Assembly: GCA_019359175.1 (NCBI GenBank)
Contig: JAHHHU010000002.1
Span: 310,001-374,000 of the forward strand
DNA length: 64,000 nt
Direction of reading: 5' to 3'
Source of the DNA: Phormidium tanganyikae FI6-MK23
GTDB taxonomy: Bacteria; Cyanobacteriota; Cyanobacteriia; Leptolyngbyales; Leptolyngbyaceae
Shown: one piece after another, positions 55,014-64,000 of the stretch
How positions within the stretch are numbered: the first letter of the stretch is position 1
Layout: each line of letters starts with the position of its first letter
Notes under the pieces: generated by a model
What the model was told of the DNA's origin: nothing
What the model saw: the letters and a program-made list of their open reading frames with translations, nothing else
The model's database searches: none
Program-made: the position numbers and the translations under genes

Positions 55014-56171
<1,158 letters not shown>

Positions 56172-56335
56172 TCAATCTTTTCTGCGGATACTTTGCCAAA
56201 TCTACCAGGTTTCGGCACTCAGAAGATCGCGATTCGCAACGACTTAGCGCGAATTACTAATTGTAATCTTCCGATTCGCGCAAATATCTATCTAACGGCT
56301 TAAGTTTGATTGTTCTACCGTGTATTCAAAATCAC

Positions 56336-56926
56336 TTAAGCCTGCACTTCATCCGCAAAGCTCGCCCATCGCACAAATTCAAATGCCCCCGCAACCGATC
56401 CCCAAACTTGCTCATCGGTTTCCGGATCGCGTCCTCGATCGATGCTAGTAAACCGCTCTCCATCAATCTCAAATTCACTATCTAAATAAGTCTCTTGCCC
56501 TTTCCGAGTCACCATACAAGCTTTTCCAGGCTCCACTTGCCCTTTAAAGCTGCTTCCCGTCCATTCTACTACCATGTTACAGCCCGGAAGCTTTTCCAAA
56601 TGATCCGCTGTCAATTCTTTCAGCCGATTCAGATCGCGCGAAGCTCCATAGAACTTTTGTTCATCGCGCACTTGATAGTTTTCGATTTCGAGTCGATCGT
56701 TTTGCTCAACGATCTTCAACACCCGCAACCGATATGGATCGTTCAGCATATAATCGTATGCCTGCTCGATAAAAAATCCGACACCACCTAGTACATCGAT
56801 TGACAATGGACGCATACACACGCGAATGTGAGCATACATCGGCGGATTCTCAAACGCCTGGAGTTGATTGCTAAAATCCGCTGCCATCCAACGCGCCAAA
56901 GTTGCAATATCGGTAGAGTGTGTCAT
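56336..56926 (-). CDS. cpcT: Phycobiliprotein chromophore lyase CpcT/CpeT
   Basis: About 196 residues of calycin-fold lyase that attaches phycocyanobilin to the beta subunit of phycocyanin (Cys-153 site in studied strains). Matching segments are ARWMAADFSNQLQAFENPP, HIRVCMRPL, FFIEQAYDYML and PYRLRVLKIV, with CNMVVEW and a conserved Cys in KACMVTRKGQETYLDSEF. The frame runs 16 codons further up; ATG 56926 gives the usual N-terminus MTHSTDIATL. It confirms a phycobilisome-bearing host. Confidence 0.93.
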   Translation of the reverse strand: MTHSTDIATLARWMAADFSNQLQAFENPPMYAHIRVCMRPLSIDVLGGVGFFIEQAYDYMLNDPYRLRVLKIVEQNDRLEIENYQVRDEQKFYGASRDLNRLKELTADHLEKLPGCNMVVEWTGSSFKGQVEPGKACMVTRKGQETYLDSEFEIDGERFTSIDRGRDPETDEQVWGSVAGAFEFVRWASFADEVQA

Positions 56927-56978
56927 GTCGTTTCGCAAAATCTGGATTTTATTGTACGGTGTTCGGGACAGCAAAAAA

Positions 56979-58124
56979 TCATCCTTTTAGTCCGTTGAGT
57001 CGAAAGAGTAAAAATTGCGTAATTTGCCCCAAATTATTGAAATTATCATCGCTCACGAGAACGAGCGTATGCGACCCATCCGGCAACCGTCCGCCGATCG
57101 TCATTCCTTCCAAGTTATCGAGCCGAATTCCCAACTGATTGAGGTCTTGCAGCAATTCCTTTCTCGCAGGCTGTACTTTCGCGCCGCGCAATGTTCCGAA
57201 CGAAGAAGTATCGCTGGCAGTTCCAGTTTCAACCTGAAAAAGCTTGATCCGAAATCCACTTAAACCGAATGATCGCTCTAAGCTGAGAAAATGTCCACCT
57301 TGATCGATCGACAAAAATTCACTCAATCCATGATCGATCGCGCCTGTCGGTTTCGGATCTAGCGGATAAGCGTGTTCGGAAATAATCGTCGATCGCGTTC
57401 CAATAATCTGATAATGCAGAAATCGATTCAGTAAGCTTTCTTTCGTATTCGGCAATTCGAGATCTTGAACTAAGGGAGACTCTATCGCACTAAACAAACG
57501 AAACGGTTCAGCAGCGGGAGCCGTCGAAGCCCCAGAATTCAACGTCAACGATTCAAATCCCCGATTATCCTGAATTCCACGAGTTTGCCCAACGATTTTC
57601 GCATCCGGCAAATACGATTCGGGTAAGGTTAATTTCCGCTTCAATTTCCCCGTTTGGAGGTCAAACTCTCCAATGAATGGCGGAACCTCTTCTTTCACCG
57701 CTCCTTCACTCGAAATAAACACAGAGTTAAGCGGAGAAAGCGCAATTCCTTCAGCGTCGATCGTACCTTTCTCAAACGTCTGCCCGTTCTCATCCGTCAA
57801 AGTCGTCACATTCTGAACTTCAACAGATTTGAGCGCATTCTTTTCATCAGTCTGCAATTTCAGCGTATAAAAACGGGCGGGTTGTAGATCGCTTCTATCA
57901 TCCGAAACAGCGTAATAGAGATCCTTTTTACGATCGTAAGTAATCGCTGAAAGTCCCCCAACCGTTGTGTCTTTGAACTGCTTATCGGTCAAAGTGTAGC
58001 TACCAAGAAATTCAACCGACAGCGGCAGAAACAATCGATCTTCTGCGGTCACGCGCGGCAAACTGCATCCAGTCAGCCCGATCACACAGAGAAGCATAGC
58101 GAACAAAGAAACCCAGCGACGCAT
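56979..58124 (-). CDS. Phytase-like esterase domain lipoprotein
   Basis: About 381 residues. Signal with lipobox LTGC, so it is a lipoprotein. The rest is a beta-propeller-like domain of the esterase-like-activity-of-phytase family: VGGLSAITYDRKKDLYYAVSDDRS at the start, DAEGIALSPLNSVFISSEG, RGFESLTLN and LDNLEGMTIGGRLPDGSHTLVLVSDDNF. True substrates of the family are not known. ATG 58124 is preferred to the non-conserved upstream start. It lies 52 bp upstream of cpcT on the same strand. Confidence 0.86.
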   Translation of the reverse strand: MRRWVSLFAMLLCVIGLTGCSLPRVTAEDRLFLPLSVEFLGSYTLTDKQFKDTTVGGLSAITYDRKKDLYYAVSDDRSDLQPARFYTLKLQTDEKNALKSVEVQNVTTLTDENGQTFEKGTIDAEGIALSPLNSVFISSEGAVKEEVPPFIGEFDLQTGKLKRKLTLPESYLPDAKIVGQTRGIQDNRGFESLTLNSGASTAPAAEPFRLFSAIESPLVQDLELPNTKESLLNRFLHYQIIGTRSTIISEHAYPLDPKPTGAIDHGLSEFLSIDQGGHFLSLERSFGLSGFRIKLFQVETGTASDTSSFGTLRGAKVQPARKELLQDLNQLGIRLDNLEGMTIGGRLPDGSHTLVLVSDDNFNNLGQITQFLLFRLNGLKG

Positions 58125-58235
58125 TGATCTTTCCTTGCAAATCACCGTTTTACTGTAGCGCGGGATGAGGAGCGATCGAGCTTATTTCTTGGGTTGGTAT
58201 CAGCAAAACTCACATTACAAATACTTCTGAGCCAA

Positions 58236-58349
58236 TCACTGATCAAGTAGCGCCTTAACTTCTTCGTCAGTTGGTGGCTTTGCATCGGTCTTCGCGATTC
58301 CGATTAAATTTGCGGCGATTCCTTCCAGCTTGGTGACGGATTGCGATCG
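58236..58349 (-). pseudogene. C-terminal remnant of a small antitoxin-like gene
   Basis: Reading minus from 58349, 37 codons give SVTKLEGIAANLIGIAKTDA and KPPTDEEVKALLDQ, then a stop. This looks like the C-terminus of small cyanobacterial antitoxins. An in-frame stop stands directly before it, inside the loop of the 26-bp inverted repeat, so the gene has lost its 5' part. Confidence 0.5.
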
Positions 58350-58380
58350 CTACAATCGCAATCCGTCACCAAGCTGGAAG
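58322..58380. repeat. Perfect 26-bp inverted repeat
   Basis: The arms 58322-58347 and 58355-58380 are exact reverse complements around a seven-base loop. One arm encodes part of the antitoxin-like remnant; the other is an inverted copy of it that starts three bases after the stop of the neighbouring antitoxin-like gene. It looks like a recombination scar. Confidence 0.85.
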
Positions 58381-58383
58381 CGA

Positions 58384-58560
58384 TTATTCAGCCATTGCCT
58401 CGGCTGCCAATGTTGCCAACAAATCCGGAGAACGCGCGAAGGATTTATCCCATTGCTGATCCTCTTCGAGTTCTTCTAAAATTAGTGTCGCGATCGCGTC
58501 TTGCTTTTCTGTCGGCAAGGTTTTCAGTTGGGCGATCGCCTGTTCAAGTCGCTCAGTCAT
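58384..58560 (-). CDS. Small antitoxin-like protein, possibly truncated
   Basis: A 58-residue helical, acidic protein: MTERLEQAIAQLKTLPTEKQ, then DAIATLILEELEEDQQW. This pattern is common in cyanobacterial antitoxins of RelE- or PIN-type pairs. Homologues usually continue further at the C-terminus; here the frame ends where the inverted repeat begins, so it may be cut short. No toxin gene is on the same strand beside it. Confidence 0.5.
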   Translation of the reverse strand: MTERLEQAIAQLKTLPTEKQDAIATLILEELEEDQQWDKSFARSPDLLATLAAEAMAE

Positions 58561-58706
58561 AATCAAAATCTGATTTTTTGGAGGTGACTTCGATTCTATC
58601 TTCTGGTTCGAGAATTTGCGATCGCCTTTCTGAAACCTTGTGAAAGAGAGATAATTCAGGTGTGATCTCCCGTAACATTACAGGTAGACAGAGCCATCAG
58701 AAGAAA

Positions 58707-58955
58707 ATGGAAAATGTAACAATCGATCAAGCTGAAACGAATCTCTCTGAGTTATTGTCTCGCGTAGAACTTGGAGAAGAAATCGTGATTTCAGATGATC
58801 AAGGGTTTCCGATCGCGAAGTTAGTTCCGTTTCGCACTTCATCAAATCGTCGATCGAGCTTAGGAATGGATCGAGGCAAATTTGTTGTACCAGAAGATTT
58901 CAATGATCCTCTACCGGAGGACATTCTGGCAGCTTTTGAGGGAGATGAAGCTTGA
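58707..58955 (+). CDS. phd: Phd/YefM-family antitoxin
   Basis: An 82-residue antitoxin. The N-terminal DNA-binding part reads VTIDQAETNLSELLSRVELG and EEIVISDDQGFPIAKLVPF. The acidic C-terminus (DPLPEDILAAFEGDEA) would wrap the toxin. The frame extends to a GTG at 58662, but ATG 58707 gives the typical start. Four bases overlap the PIN toxin gene, the classic antitoxin-toxin coupling. Confidence 0.88.
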   Translation: MENVTIDQAETNLSELLSRVELGEEIVISDDQGFPIAKLVPFRTSSNRRSSLGMDRGKFVVPEDFNDPLPEDILAAFEGDEA

Positions 58956-59344
58956 AACTTCTTCTAGATACTCAATGCTGGCTGTGGTGGTTCGCCCAAC
59001 CTGAGCAGTTAAGTGAAACAGTGATTGATCAGATTGCGGATGAAACGAACGAAGTATGGCTTTCAGTTGCAAGCGTTTGGGAGATTGGAATCAAATTTGC
59101 GATCGGAAAGCTTCCACTTCCTGAACCGCCCGAAACCTACTTTCCGAGTCGTATGAAGCAATTAGGTGCAGGATCGTTAGAAATTACTGCTGCTCATGCT
59201 TTGCAAGCTGCTGCATTACCTCCACATCATAAAGATCCATTCGATCGAATGCTGATCGCACAAGCTCAAATCGAAGAAATGGTGCTTGTAAGTTCGGATA
59301 CCGTGTTCAAGCGATCATTCTTAAAGCAACAAAATCCTAGATAG
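58952..59344 (+). CDS. vapC: PIN-domain toxin, VapC type
   Basis: A 130-residue PIN ribonuclease. Acidic metal ligands are visible in LLLDTQCWLWW (D6), SVWEIGIK (Glu), HKDPFDRMLIAQA (Asp) and SSDTVF (Asp). The start must be TTG 58952, because a stop lies two codons upstream in frame and the sequence then matches the usual MKLLLDT beginning. The start overlaps the antitoxin stop (TTGA). Toxin activity is inferred from the family. Confidence 0.9.
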   Translation: MKLLLDTQCWLWWFAQPEQLSETVIDQIADETNEVWLSVASVWEIGIKFAIGKLPLPEPPETYFPSRMKQLGAGSLEITAAHALQAAALPPHHKDPFDRMLIAQAQIEEMVLVSSDTVFKRSFLKQQNPR

Positions 59345-59509
59345 CGATCGCAGTTCTGAAGTGACGATAATGCGATCTCTGGCATTATGTTCTCCCTTGA
59401 ATCACTTCTCTAAATCTCTCACATTGAAAGAGAAATGGTGTTTGCCAATGCCATAACTAACAGGTACCCCTTTTGGAAAGGTACACACGAGCTTTGAAAT
59501 GTGGGCAAT

Positions 59510-60292
59510 TTATAACATTACTACATCATCAATTGCTAATAGCTCTTTCAAAAATAATAAGATGCTGCTTAATTCTGGAATTGCCACTACTGTCTCAGAA
59601 CAGACCCAGTTATTATCAGTAATACTTACAGTGTTGGTCTTACCAGGCTTAAGAACGCTTGCAACTGTTGCAACTATGGCTTTCTCTCTATCGAATGGTT
59701 TCCAGCCTATCCGCCTAATCTCTTCTTCAGAGAACTGGTTGATATATAACTCCGCCCTCTGCATGAACTCAGGATATGCAGACTTGCCACAATTGCACAG
59801 TAAAGTGTCAAGCACTCCTTGGCTGGAGTTATCTGGAAGAACGTGTAAGCCTAACCTTGGAGAATTCTTTGTAAGCACTCCGGGCTTATCAGGAAAATTC
59901 GGGAAGAATTCCTTGAACCCTGCATGATACATCTCAGCAACTTTACTAGGAGTATGCTTATCGGCATCGGCAACGATTCCAAAAGCTAGAAGCGCAGAAT
60001 GATCAATATCTGAGAGCTTAGCAGACAAATTTGTGATAAGTTTGCTTCCTTCTCCAACATATATAGCTACTGAGATGCCACTTGTATAAAGAATAGTAGG
60101 CATATCAAGCCGCATGTACAGCCTTCCAGATTTTGGAGGGTAAATGGGTACAAACTTACGCCAGAAAATGTCTAAATCAGACGTTGTATTATCAAACTTG
60201 TTGAAACCCAATAACTTGTGAAGAATCCTACATAGAAATGCCTGATCATGATTTCCCTCAACACCAATCAAAGCATACCGTTGATCTACCAT
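59510..60292 (-). CDS. DUF3226/Toprim-like protein, partner of an AAA ATPase
   Basis: A 260-residue protein whose N-terminal half shows Toprim landmarks: Glu12 in LIGVEGNHDQAFL, and the acidic pair D109 and D111 in FGIVADADKHTPS. It resembles DUF3226 proteins. It overlaps the upstream ATPase gene by seven bases, so the two are a unit. Overcoming-lysogenization (OLD) nucleases carry ATPase and Toprim in one chain, and the PARIS system splits them into two genes; the present pair has that split shape. A phage-defence nuclease role is inference. The codon use is more AT-rich than that of the neighbours, which suggests transfer. Confidence 0.72.
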   Translation of the reverse strand: MVDQRYALIGVEGNHDQAFLCRILHKLLGFNKFDNTTSDLDIFWRKFVPIYPPKSGRLYMRLDMPTILYTSGISVAIYVGEGSKLITNLSAKLSDIDHSALLAFGIVADADKHTPSKVAEMYHAGFKEFFPNFPDKPGVLTKNSPRLGLHVLPDNSSQGVLDTLLCNCGKSAYPEFMQRAELYINQFSEEEIRRIGWKPFDREKAIVATVASVLKPGKTNTVSITDNNWVCSETVVAIPELSSILLFLKELLAIDDVVML

Positions 60293-61437
60293 CGAACCTC
60301 CTGACCTAACTCCTCCCTGAGAAGCTTTAATCTATTCCAATCGTGTCTCACAACCCGCGTATGCGTTTCTCTAGGTTCCAAACGATGGAGTACTAAATCT
60401 GAATCAGATTCTGTCACATCTAAAAGCGCATCAACCGCTTCAAGACTATGAGTAGTAGCAAATAGTTGAACATCTAATTGTTTACACCATCGAACGAGCC
60501 ACTTAAAAGAGTTTTGAAGTGCTTCAGTATGTATTGTAACTTCTAGCTCATCAATCAGTAAAATTCCTCCCCGAACACTAGCTAGCTTCAAGGCTATGTG
60601 AAGTAGGCGACGAATGCCGTCACCAAACGTACTGAGTGGAGCAAGACCAAGCTTTTCGTGTTGGATGTAAGTATTGGGGCGAGAAGCTATAACATCTGAA
60701 GGTACAAGAATCTCTAAATCGATTATTCCAGCATCAACTTCCCGTAGCAAAGACACCACATCCGCTTTAAAGTTCTGGAAGCTTGCCTCAGATAAGAGCC
60801 TTAGTTGATTTACTTCTGACCTATGGGAGGATGGTGTAACAACCGATGTTTTCAAGTTCAACTGACCAGAACCAGGAAATTTGCCTATGAAATCGTCTTC
60901 CCACAATTGAAAGTTTTGCACAAAAGTCGGAGCGTCTACGAAGCTTAACTGATCAGAATCTGCATGGACTTCTAAATGGAGATCAATTCCTCGGTGAATT
61001 TCTGGGATTTCATCTTCGACTTGTTCACCTTGAGCAAGATTTCTCCTGCGCTTTCTTTCAGAAATCCGCAACCCCTCAATAACTTCATAACTCGCCTGTA
61101 ACTTTTTAACTGGATAAGAACCGTTACCATCAATGAGAAGCTTCCCTGCTTCTATCTGATCATCCTTTTCACCCAGTAAGTCGAGTTTAGGAAACAACCA
61201 TTGTATTGAATCGAGAACTGAACTCTGATTGAATCTATTTTCTTGCTCTCTTTGACGAGCTATTCTAAGCCACTCTCTAAGATCAAGAGGGTGGCAGTAT
61301 ATTGATAATCCTTCTAGTACGCTTGTCTTTCCAGAGTTATTAATTCCCACCAACAAATTAATTTGTCCGAGATGTTCCAATCGCAAATCTCGAATTCCTC
61401 TAAATTGATGAAAATGAATACTCTCTAACTTCTTCAT
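60286..61437 (-). CDS. OLD-like AAA/ABC-type ATPase
   Basis: A 383-residue ATPase of the SMC/RecF-like class. Walker A is GINNSGKTS (31-39), preceded by the N-terminal FRGIRDLRLEHLGQINLLVG typical of RecF/OLD proteins. Walker B reads GGILLIDELEVTIH, and the switch His is in QLFATTHSLEAV. The signature-like part is LSTFGDGIRRLLHIAL. It is the first gene of a two-gene operon with the Toprim-like gene. Lying beside toxin-antitoxin genes, it probably belongs to a mobile defence island. A relation to the rbc genes downstream is unlikely. Confidence 0.85.
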   Translation of the reverse strand: MKKLESIHFHQFRGIRDLRLEHLGQINLLVGINNSGKTSVLEGLSIYCHPLDLREWLRIARQREQENRFNQSSVLDSIQWLFPKLDLLGEKDDQIEAGKLLIDGNGSYPVKKLQASYEVIEGLRISERKRRRNLAQGEQVEDEIPEIHRGIDLHLEVHADSDQLSFVDAPTFVQNFQLWEDDFIGKFPGSGQLNLKTSVVTPSSHRSEVNQLRLLSEASFQNFKADVVSLLREVDAGIIDLEILVPSDVIASRPNTYIQHEKLGLAPLSTFGDGIRRLLHIALKLASVRGGILLIDELEVTIHTEALQNSFKWLVRWCKQLDVQLFATTHSLEAVDALLDVTESDSDLVLHRLEPRETHTRVVRHDWNRLKLLREELGQEVRW

Positions 61438-61536
61438 GCGCTCAGTCTATCCTATATTTGTTGCTCCTGCGACATGATGTAAGCCCTATTTTGTCAAGAA
61501 AAGTTTGGTTGCTATTGATTAATCTTTTCACCAGAA

Positions 61537-61561
61537 AAGGAGATGGATCACCCACCTCCTT
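61537..61561 (-). terminator. Terminator candidate of the rbc operon
   Basis: On the minus strand AAGGAG and CTCCTT, with GG/CC inside, form a stem about 36 bp after the rbcS stop, followed by TTC. The T-run is short. Confidence 0.5.
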
Positions 61562-61596
61562 CAAAAACGATCGCAGAAAAACCTGCGAATCAAAAA

Positions 61597-61953
61597 TTAG
61601 TAGCGATAGCCGCCGCCGCTGTTACCAGAAGAACCAGGCTTGTGAACGATAAAGCTCATCACCTGACATTGTTTGATGTTGTCAAACGCCACCACGCGGA
61701 TATAGCAATTGCCATACTCAGAGCGACACTGTTGCACTTCGTTCAGCACTTCTTGAGGAGAAGTCGCATTGAACAAAGGCAACTTCCACATCGTCCAGTA
61801 GTAGATTTCCGGCGCAGAAGATTCGTTGAACTCGATGCAAGGGAAGAAACCGTTGTCGATCGTGTATTGAATCTGACGCGCGATTTGAGCATCGGTCAGC
61901 GGAGGCAGGTAGGAAAACGTTTCAAAACGCTGCTCTTTGGGTAGAGTTTTCAT
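61597..61953 (-). CDS. rbcS: RuBisCO small subunit
   Basis: A 118-residue small subunit of form IB RuBisCO. Landmarks are [40 protein letters not shown] and [15 protein letters not shown]. The C-terminus carries a Gly/Ser-rich extension ([11 protein letters not shown]), slightly longer than usual. It is the last gene of rbcL-rbcX-rbcS. Confidence 0.97.
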   Translation of the reverse strand: MKTLPKEQRFETFSYLPPLTDAQIARQIQYTIDNGFFPCIEFNESSAPEIYYWTMWKLPLFNATSPQEVLNEVQQCRSEYGNCYIRVVAFDNIKQCQVMSFIVHKPGSSGNSGGGYRY

Positions 61954-61969
61954 GAAGTCCTCGATAGTG

Positions 61970-62347
61970 TTAGCTTTCAGGTTCAGAATCTTGTGATTCG
62001 ATCGTCAAATCGACTTGCGTCATTCGTTCTAGCTGTTTGCGGCGTTGCTCCATGTTCGCTTGCTGCATCGACGATCGCAGCATCTCCGGCAGCACATCGG
62101 CAATTTCTTCAGCAAGATGCTCTCGCACCGTCAAAATCCGAAAAGCCAGATCCTGACGTTCGCGAAACATCGCTTCCATAAAAGCCTCACCGTCTGTAAT
62201 GCTCTCCCGTGAGGAAAACTTGTGCAGCCAGTAAGCCTTTTTCGGATCAGTTTCGTCTAGCTGAGCATAAACAACCCGGACAGCCTGATACGTCAAATAG
62301 CTAGTCAGCGTTTTTGACGTATCTTTCGCAATTCGCTTCAGATCCAT
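61970..62347 (-). CDS. rbcX: RuBisCO assembly chaperone RbcX
   Basis: A 125-residue helical homodimeric chaperone that binds the C-terminal tail of newly made RbcL and promotes L8 core formation. Matches are [18 protein letters not shown], the peptide groove residues in YAQLDETDP, and [20 protein letters not shown]. It lies between rbcL and rbcS as in most beta-cyanobacteria, 16 bp before rbcS. A stem-loop separates it from rbcL. Confidence 0.96.
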   Translation of the reverse strand: MDLKRIAKDTSKTLTSYLTYQAVRVVYAQLDETDPKKAYWLHKFSSRESITDGEAFMEAMFRERQDLAFRILTVREHLAEEIADVLPEMLRSSMQQANMEQRRKQLERMTQVDLTIESQDSEPES

Positions 62348-62358
62348 AAGTTGGATTT

Positions 62359-62412
62359 CAGATTTTAGATTTTAGACTTTGGACTATTGTGTAATCCAAA
62401 ATCTAAAATCTG
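62359..62412 (-). repeat. Perfect 15-bp inverted repeat between rbcL and rbcX
   Basis: CAGATTTTAGATTTT (62359-62373) and AAAATCTAAAATCTG (62398-62412) are exact complements. The arms are tandem AAAATCT-type heptads, a short-repeat type seen in filamentous cyanobacteria. The RNA stem could protect the 3' end of rbcL mRNA and lower read-through into rbcX-rbcS. Confidence 0.75.
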
Positions 62413-62426
62413 CGATCAAAAGGTCA

Positions 62427-63857
62427 TCAGACGGTATCAACGGCTTCAAACTCGAACTTGATTTCTTTCCACAGTTCACAAGCCGCAGCCAATTCAGGCG
62501 ACCAGCGACAAGCTTCGCGGATGATGTCTCCACCTTCACGCATCAAGTCACGACCTTCGTTACGAGCTTGGACGCAAGCTTCAAGGGCAACACGGTTCGC
62601 GGTTGCACCAGGCGCATTACCCCAAGGGTGTCCGAGGGTTCCACCACCGAACTGAAGCACTGAGTCATCACCGAAGATTTCAACCAGTGCGGGCATGTGC
62701 CATACGTGAATACCACCGGATGCAACTGCCATCACACCAGGCATAGAAGCCCAGTCTTGAGTGAAGTAAACACCACGAGAAGGATCGCGTTCAATGTAGT
62801 TTTCACGCAGCAAGTCGATGAAACCAAGGGTGATCGCTTTGTCGCCTTCGAGCTTACCCACAACGGTTCCGGTGTGGATGTGATCACCACCCGACATCCG
62901 CAAGCACTTCGCCAACACGCGGAAGTGAATCCCGTGATTCTTTTGACGATCGATGACTGCGTGCATTGCGCGGTGAATATGCAACAGCACACCGTTATCG
63001 CGACACCAGTGCGCCAAGGTTGTGTTCGCGGTGAAACCTGCGGTCAAGAAGTCGTGCATGACGATCGGCATTTCGAGTTCTTTCGCATACTCGGCACGCT
63101 TCAGCATTTCTTCACAGGTTGCAGCCGTCACGTTGAGGTAGTGACCTTTGATTTCGCCTGTTTCAGCTTGCGACTTGTGGATAGCATCTGCCACGAACAA
63201 GAAGCGATCGCGCCAACGTTGGAACGGTTGCGAGTTGATGTTTTCGTCGTCTTTGGTGAAGTCCAAACCGCCGCGAAGACATTCGTAAACCGCACGACCG
63301 TAGTTCTTCGCAGACAAACCGAGTTTCGGTTTGATCGTACAGCCGAGCATCGGACGACCGTATTTGTTGATTTTGTCGCGCTCAACTTGAATCCCGTGAG
63401 GAGGCCCTTGGAAAGTCTTCAAGTAAGCAACGGGAATCCGCAAATCTTCAAGACGCAACGCTTTCAGCGCTTTAAATCCGAAGACGTTACCCACCAAGGA
63501 GGTGAGCAAGTTGGTGACAGATCCTTCTTCAAACAGATCCAAAGGATATGCGATGTATGCGATAAATTGGCTATCTTCGCCACGGACAGGCTCGATATCG
63601 TAGCAGCGTCCTTTGTAGCGATCGAGATCGGTCAACAAGTCCGTCCAAACAGTCGTCCATGTACCCGTTGAGGATTCAGCAGCAACCGCAGCAGCAGCTT
63701 CTTCGGGAGGAACGCCAGGTTGAGGAGTCACCCGGAACGCTGCCAAAATATCAGTATCTTTAGGCGTGTAGTCTGGGGTGTAGTACGTTAAACGGTAATC
63801 TTGTACCCCAGCCTTATACCCAGCTTTGGACTGGGTTTTGGTTTGAGCGTAGGACAT
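62427..63857 (-). CDS. rbcL: RuBisCO large subunit, form IB
   Basis: A 476-residue catalytic subunit fixing CO2 onto ribulose 1,5-bisphosphate. Motifs intact: [19 protein letters not shown] with the catalytic Lys, [11 protein letters not shown] containing the carbamylated Lys and metal ligands, the His of HIHRAMHAV and the loop 6 [10 protein letters not shown]. The C-terminal end ([10 protein letters not shown]) is the tail that RbcX recognises. A GGGAG just before ATG 63857 supports the start. It heads the rbcL-rbcX-rbcS operon of a beta-cyanobacterium. Confidence 0.99.
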   Translation of the reverse strand: MSYAQTKTQSKAGYKAGVQDYRLTYYTPDYTPKDTDILAAFRVTPQPGVPPEEAAAAVAAESSTGTWTTVWTDLLTDLDRYKGRCYDIEPVRGEDSQFIAYIAYPLDLFEEGSVTNLLTSLVGNVFGFKALKALRLEDLRIPVAYLKTFQGPPHGIQVERDKINKYGRPMLGCTIKPKLGLSAKNYGRAVYECLRGGLDFTKDDENINSQPFQRWRDRFLFVADAIHKSQAETGEIKGHYLNVTAATCEEMLKRAEYAKELEMPIVMHDFLTAGFTANTTLAHWCRDNGVLLHIHRAMHAVIDRQKNHGIHFRVLAKCLRMSGGDHIHTGTVVGKLEGDKAITLGFIDLLRENYIERDPSRGVYFTQDWASMPGVMAVASGGIHVWHMPALVEIFGDDSVLQFGGGTLGHPWGNAPGATANRVALEACVQARNEGRDLMREGGDIIREACRWSPELAAACELWKEIKFEFEAVDTV

Positions 63858-64000
63858 ATCTCCCTTCCTGTAATCAAAAACGATGGAAAACCTTGAGCAG
63901 ACATCACCAACAGTGACCAGAGAATTTCCCTGACCGATGTGGTCGGCATCAAATTACCTTGTCACTGGGGATCAGCTTGCCATTCATGATCCCATGTTTG
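63858..64000 (-). promoter_or_regulatory. rbcL leader and upstream region (partial)
   Basis: The 143 bases to the right edge are non-coding and lie directly upstream of rbcL, so they must hold its leader and possibly part of its promoter. AGGAAGGGAG before the start codon is the ribosome site. No specific regulator site is claimed. Confidence 0.5.

Noticed and set aside
62697-63671. 324-codon open frame antisense to rbcL
   Set aside because: It is a shadow frame: rbcL on the other strand is fully conserved, and strong codon bias leaves the antisense frame open. The predicted product has no recognisable domain.

Overview
The window is a piece of cyanobacterial chromosome. It carries the RuBisCO operon rbcL-rbcX-rbcS, the photosystem I subunit psaD, the phycobilin lyase cpcT, the sulfolipid genes sqdB and sqdX, and a high density of the HIP1 octamer GCGATCGC. 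An lpxD gene shows a Gram-negative type lipid A. The many sensor kinases, polysaccharide glycosyltransferases, remnants of surface-exoprotein and CHAT genes, and toxin-antitoxin pieces fit a filamentous or mat-forming freshwater or terrestrial cyanobacterium (Leptolyngbya-like is a guess). No tRNA, rRNA or CRISPR array was found.

Layout. 1-5160: 3' part of a pseudo-caspase membrane protein, the bolA-grxD Fe-S pair, small conserved cyanobacterial genes, an OmpR-type regulator and a Nit-type amidase. 5160-6063: a decayed exoprotein gene. 6131-15503: an NhaS3-like antiporter, the cell wall genes amiC and murI, miaA, gyrB, and prfB with its programmed frameshift. 15515-20427: a very large hybrid histidine kinase, then two abutting gene remnants (CHAT and GGDEF). 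20479-24747: four overlapping glycosyltransferase genes. 24850-33366: pcrA, a Uma2 gene, a NarL regulator, trpE, psaD and a DICT-GAF histidine kinase.

33600-42895 is the most distinctive block: a complete polyol (mannitol, sorbitol or arabitol) uptake and oxidation locus. It has a binding protein, two permeases, an ATPase, a mannitol-type dehydrogenase and a xylulokinase on the minus strand. Divergent from them are a short-chain polyol dehydrogenase and a SorC-type regulator. The gene order matches the smo/mtl operons of heterotrophic proteobacteria. The xylulose 5-phosphate it could make would feed directly into the Calvin cycle and pentose phosphate pool.

42998-49759: a YtpB-like (DUF2600) terpene synthase, a membrane-anchored hydrolase, ispF, an orphan BlaI/M56 pair, an exostosin-like transferase and a glycosidase-like protein. 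49814-51303: an arsenic module in which an aquaglyceroporin replaces an ArsB-type efflux pump (arsC and aqpS, divergent from arsR, with two inverted-repeat operators). 51300-58124: lpxD, rlmD, sqdX, sqdB, cpcT and a phytase-like lipoprotein. 58236-61437: a small defence or toxin-antitoxin island with antitoxin remnants, phd-vapC, and a two-gene ATPase plus Toprim-like module. 61597-63857: the rbc operon on the minus strand, its promoter at the right edge.

Two 135-bp palindromic MITE-like elements (3133-3267 and 10931-11065) lie in opposite orientations, and related inverted-repeat elements occur at 28909-28996 and 47113-47297.
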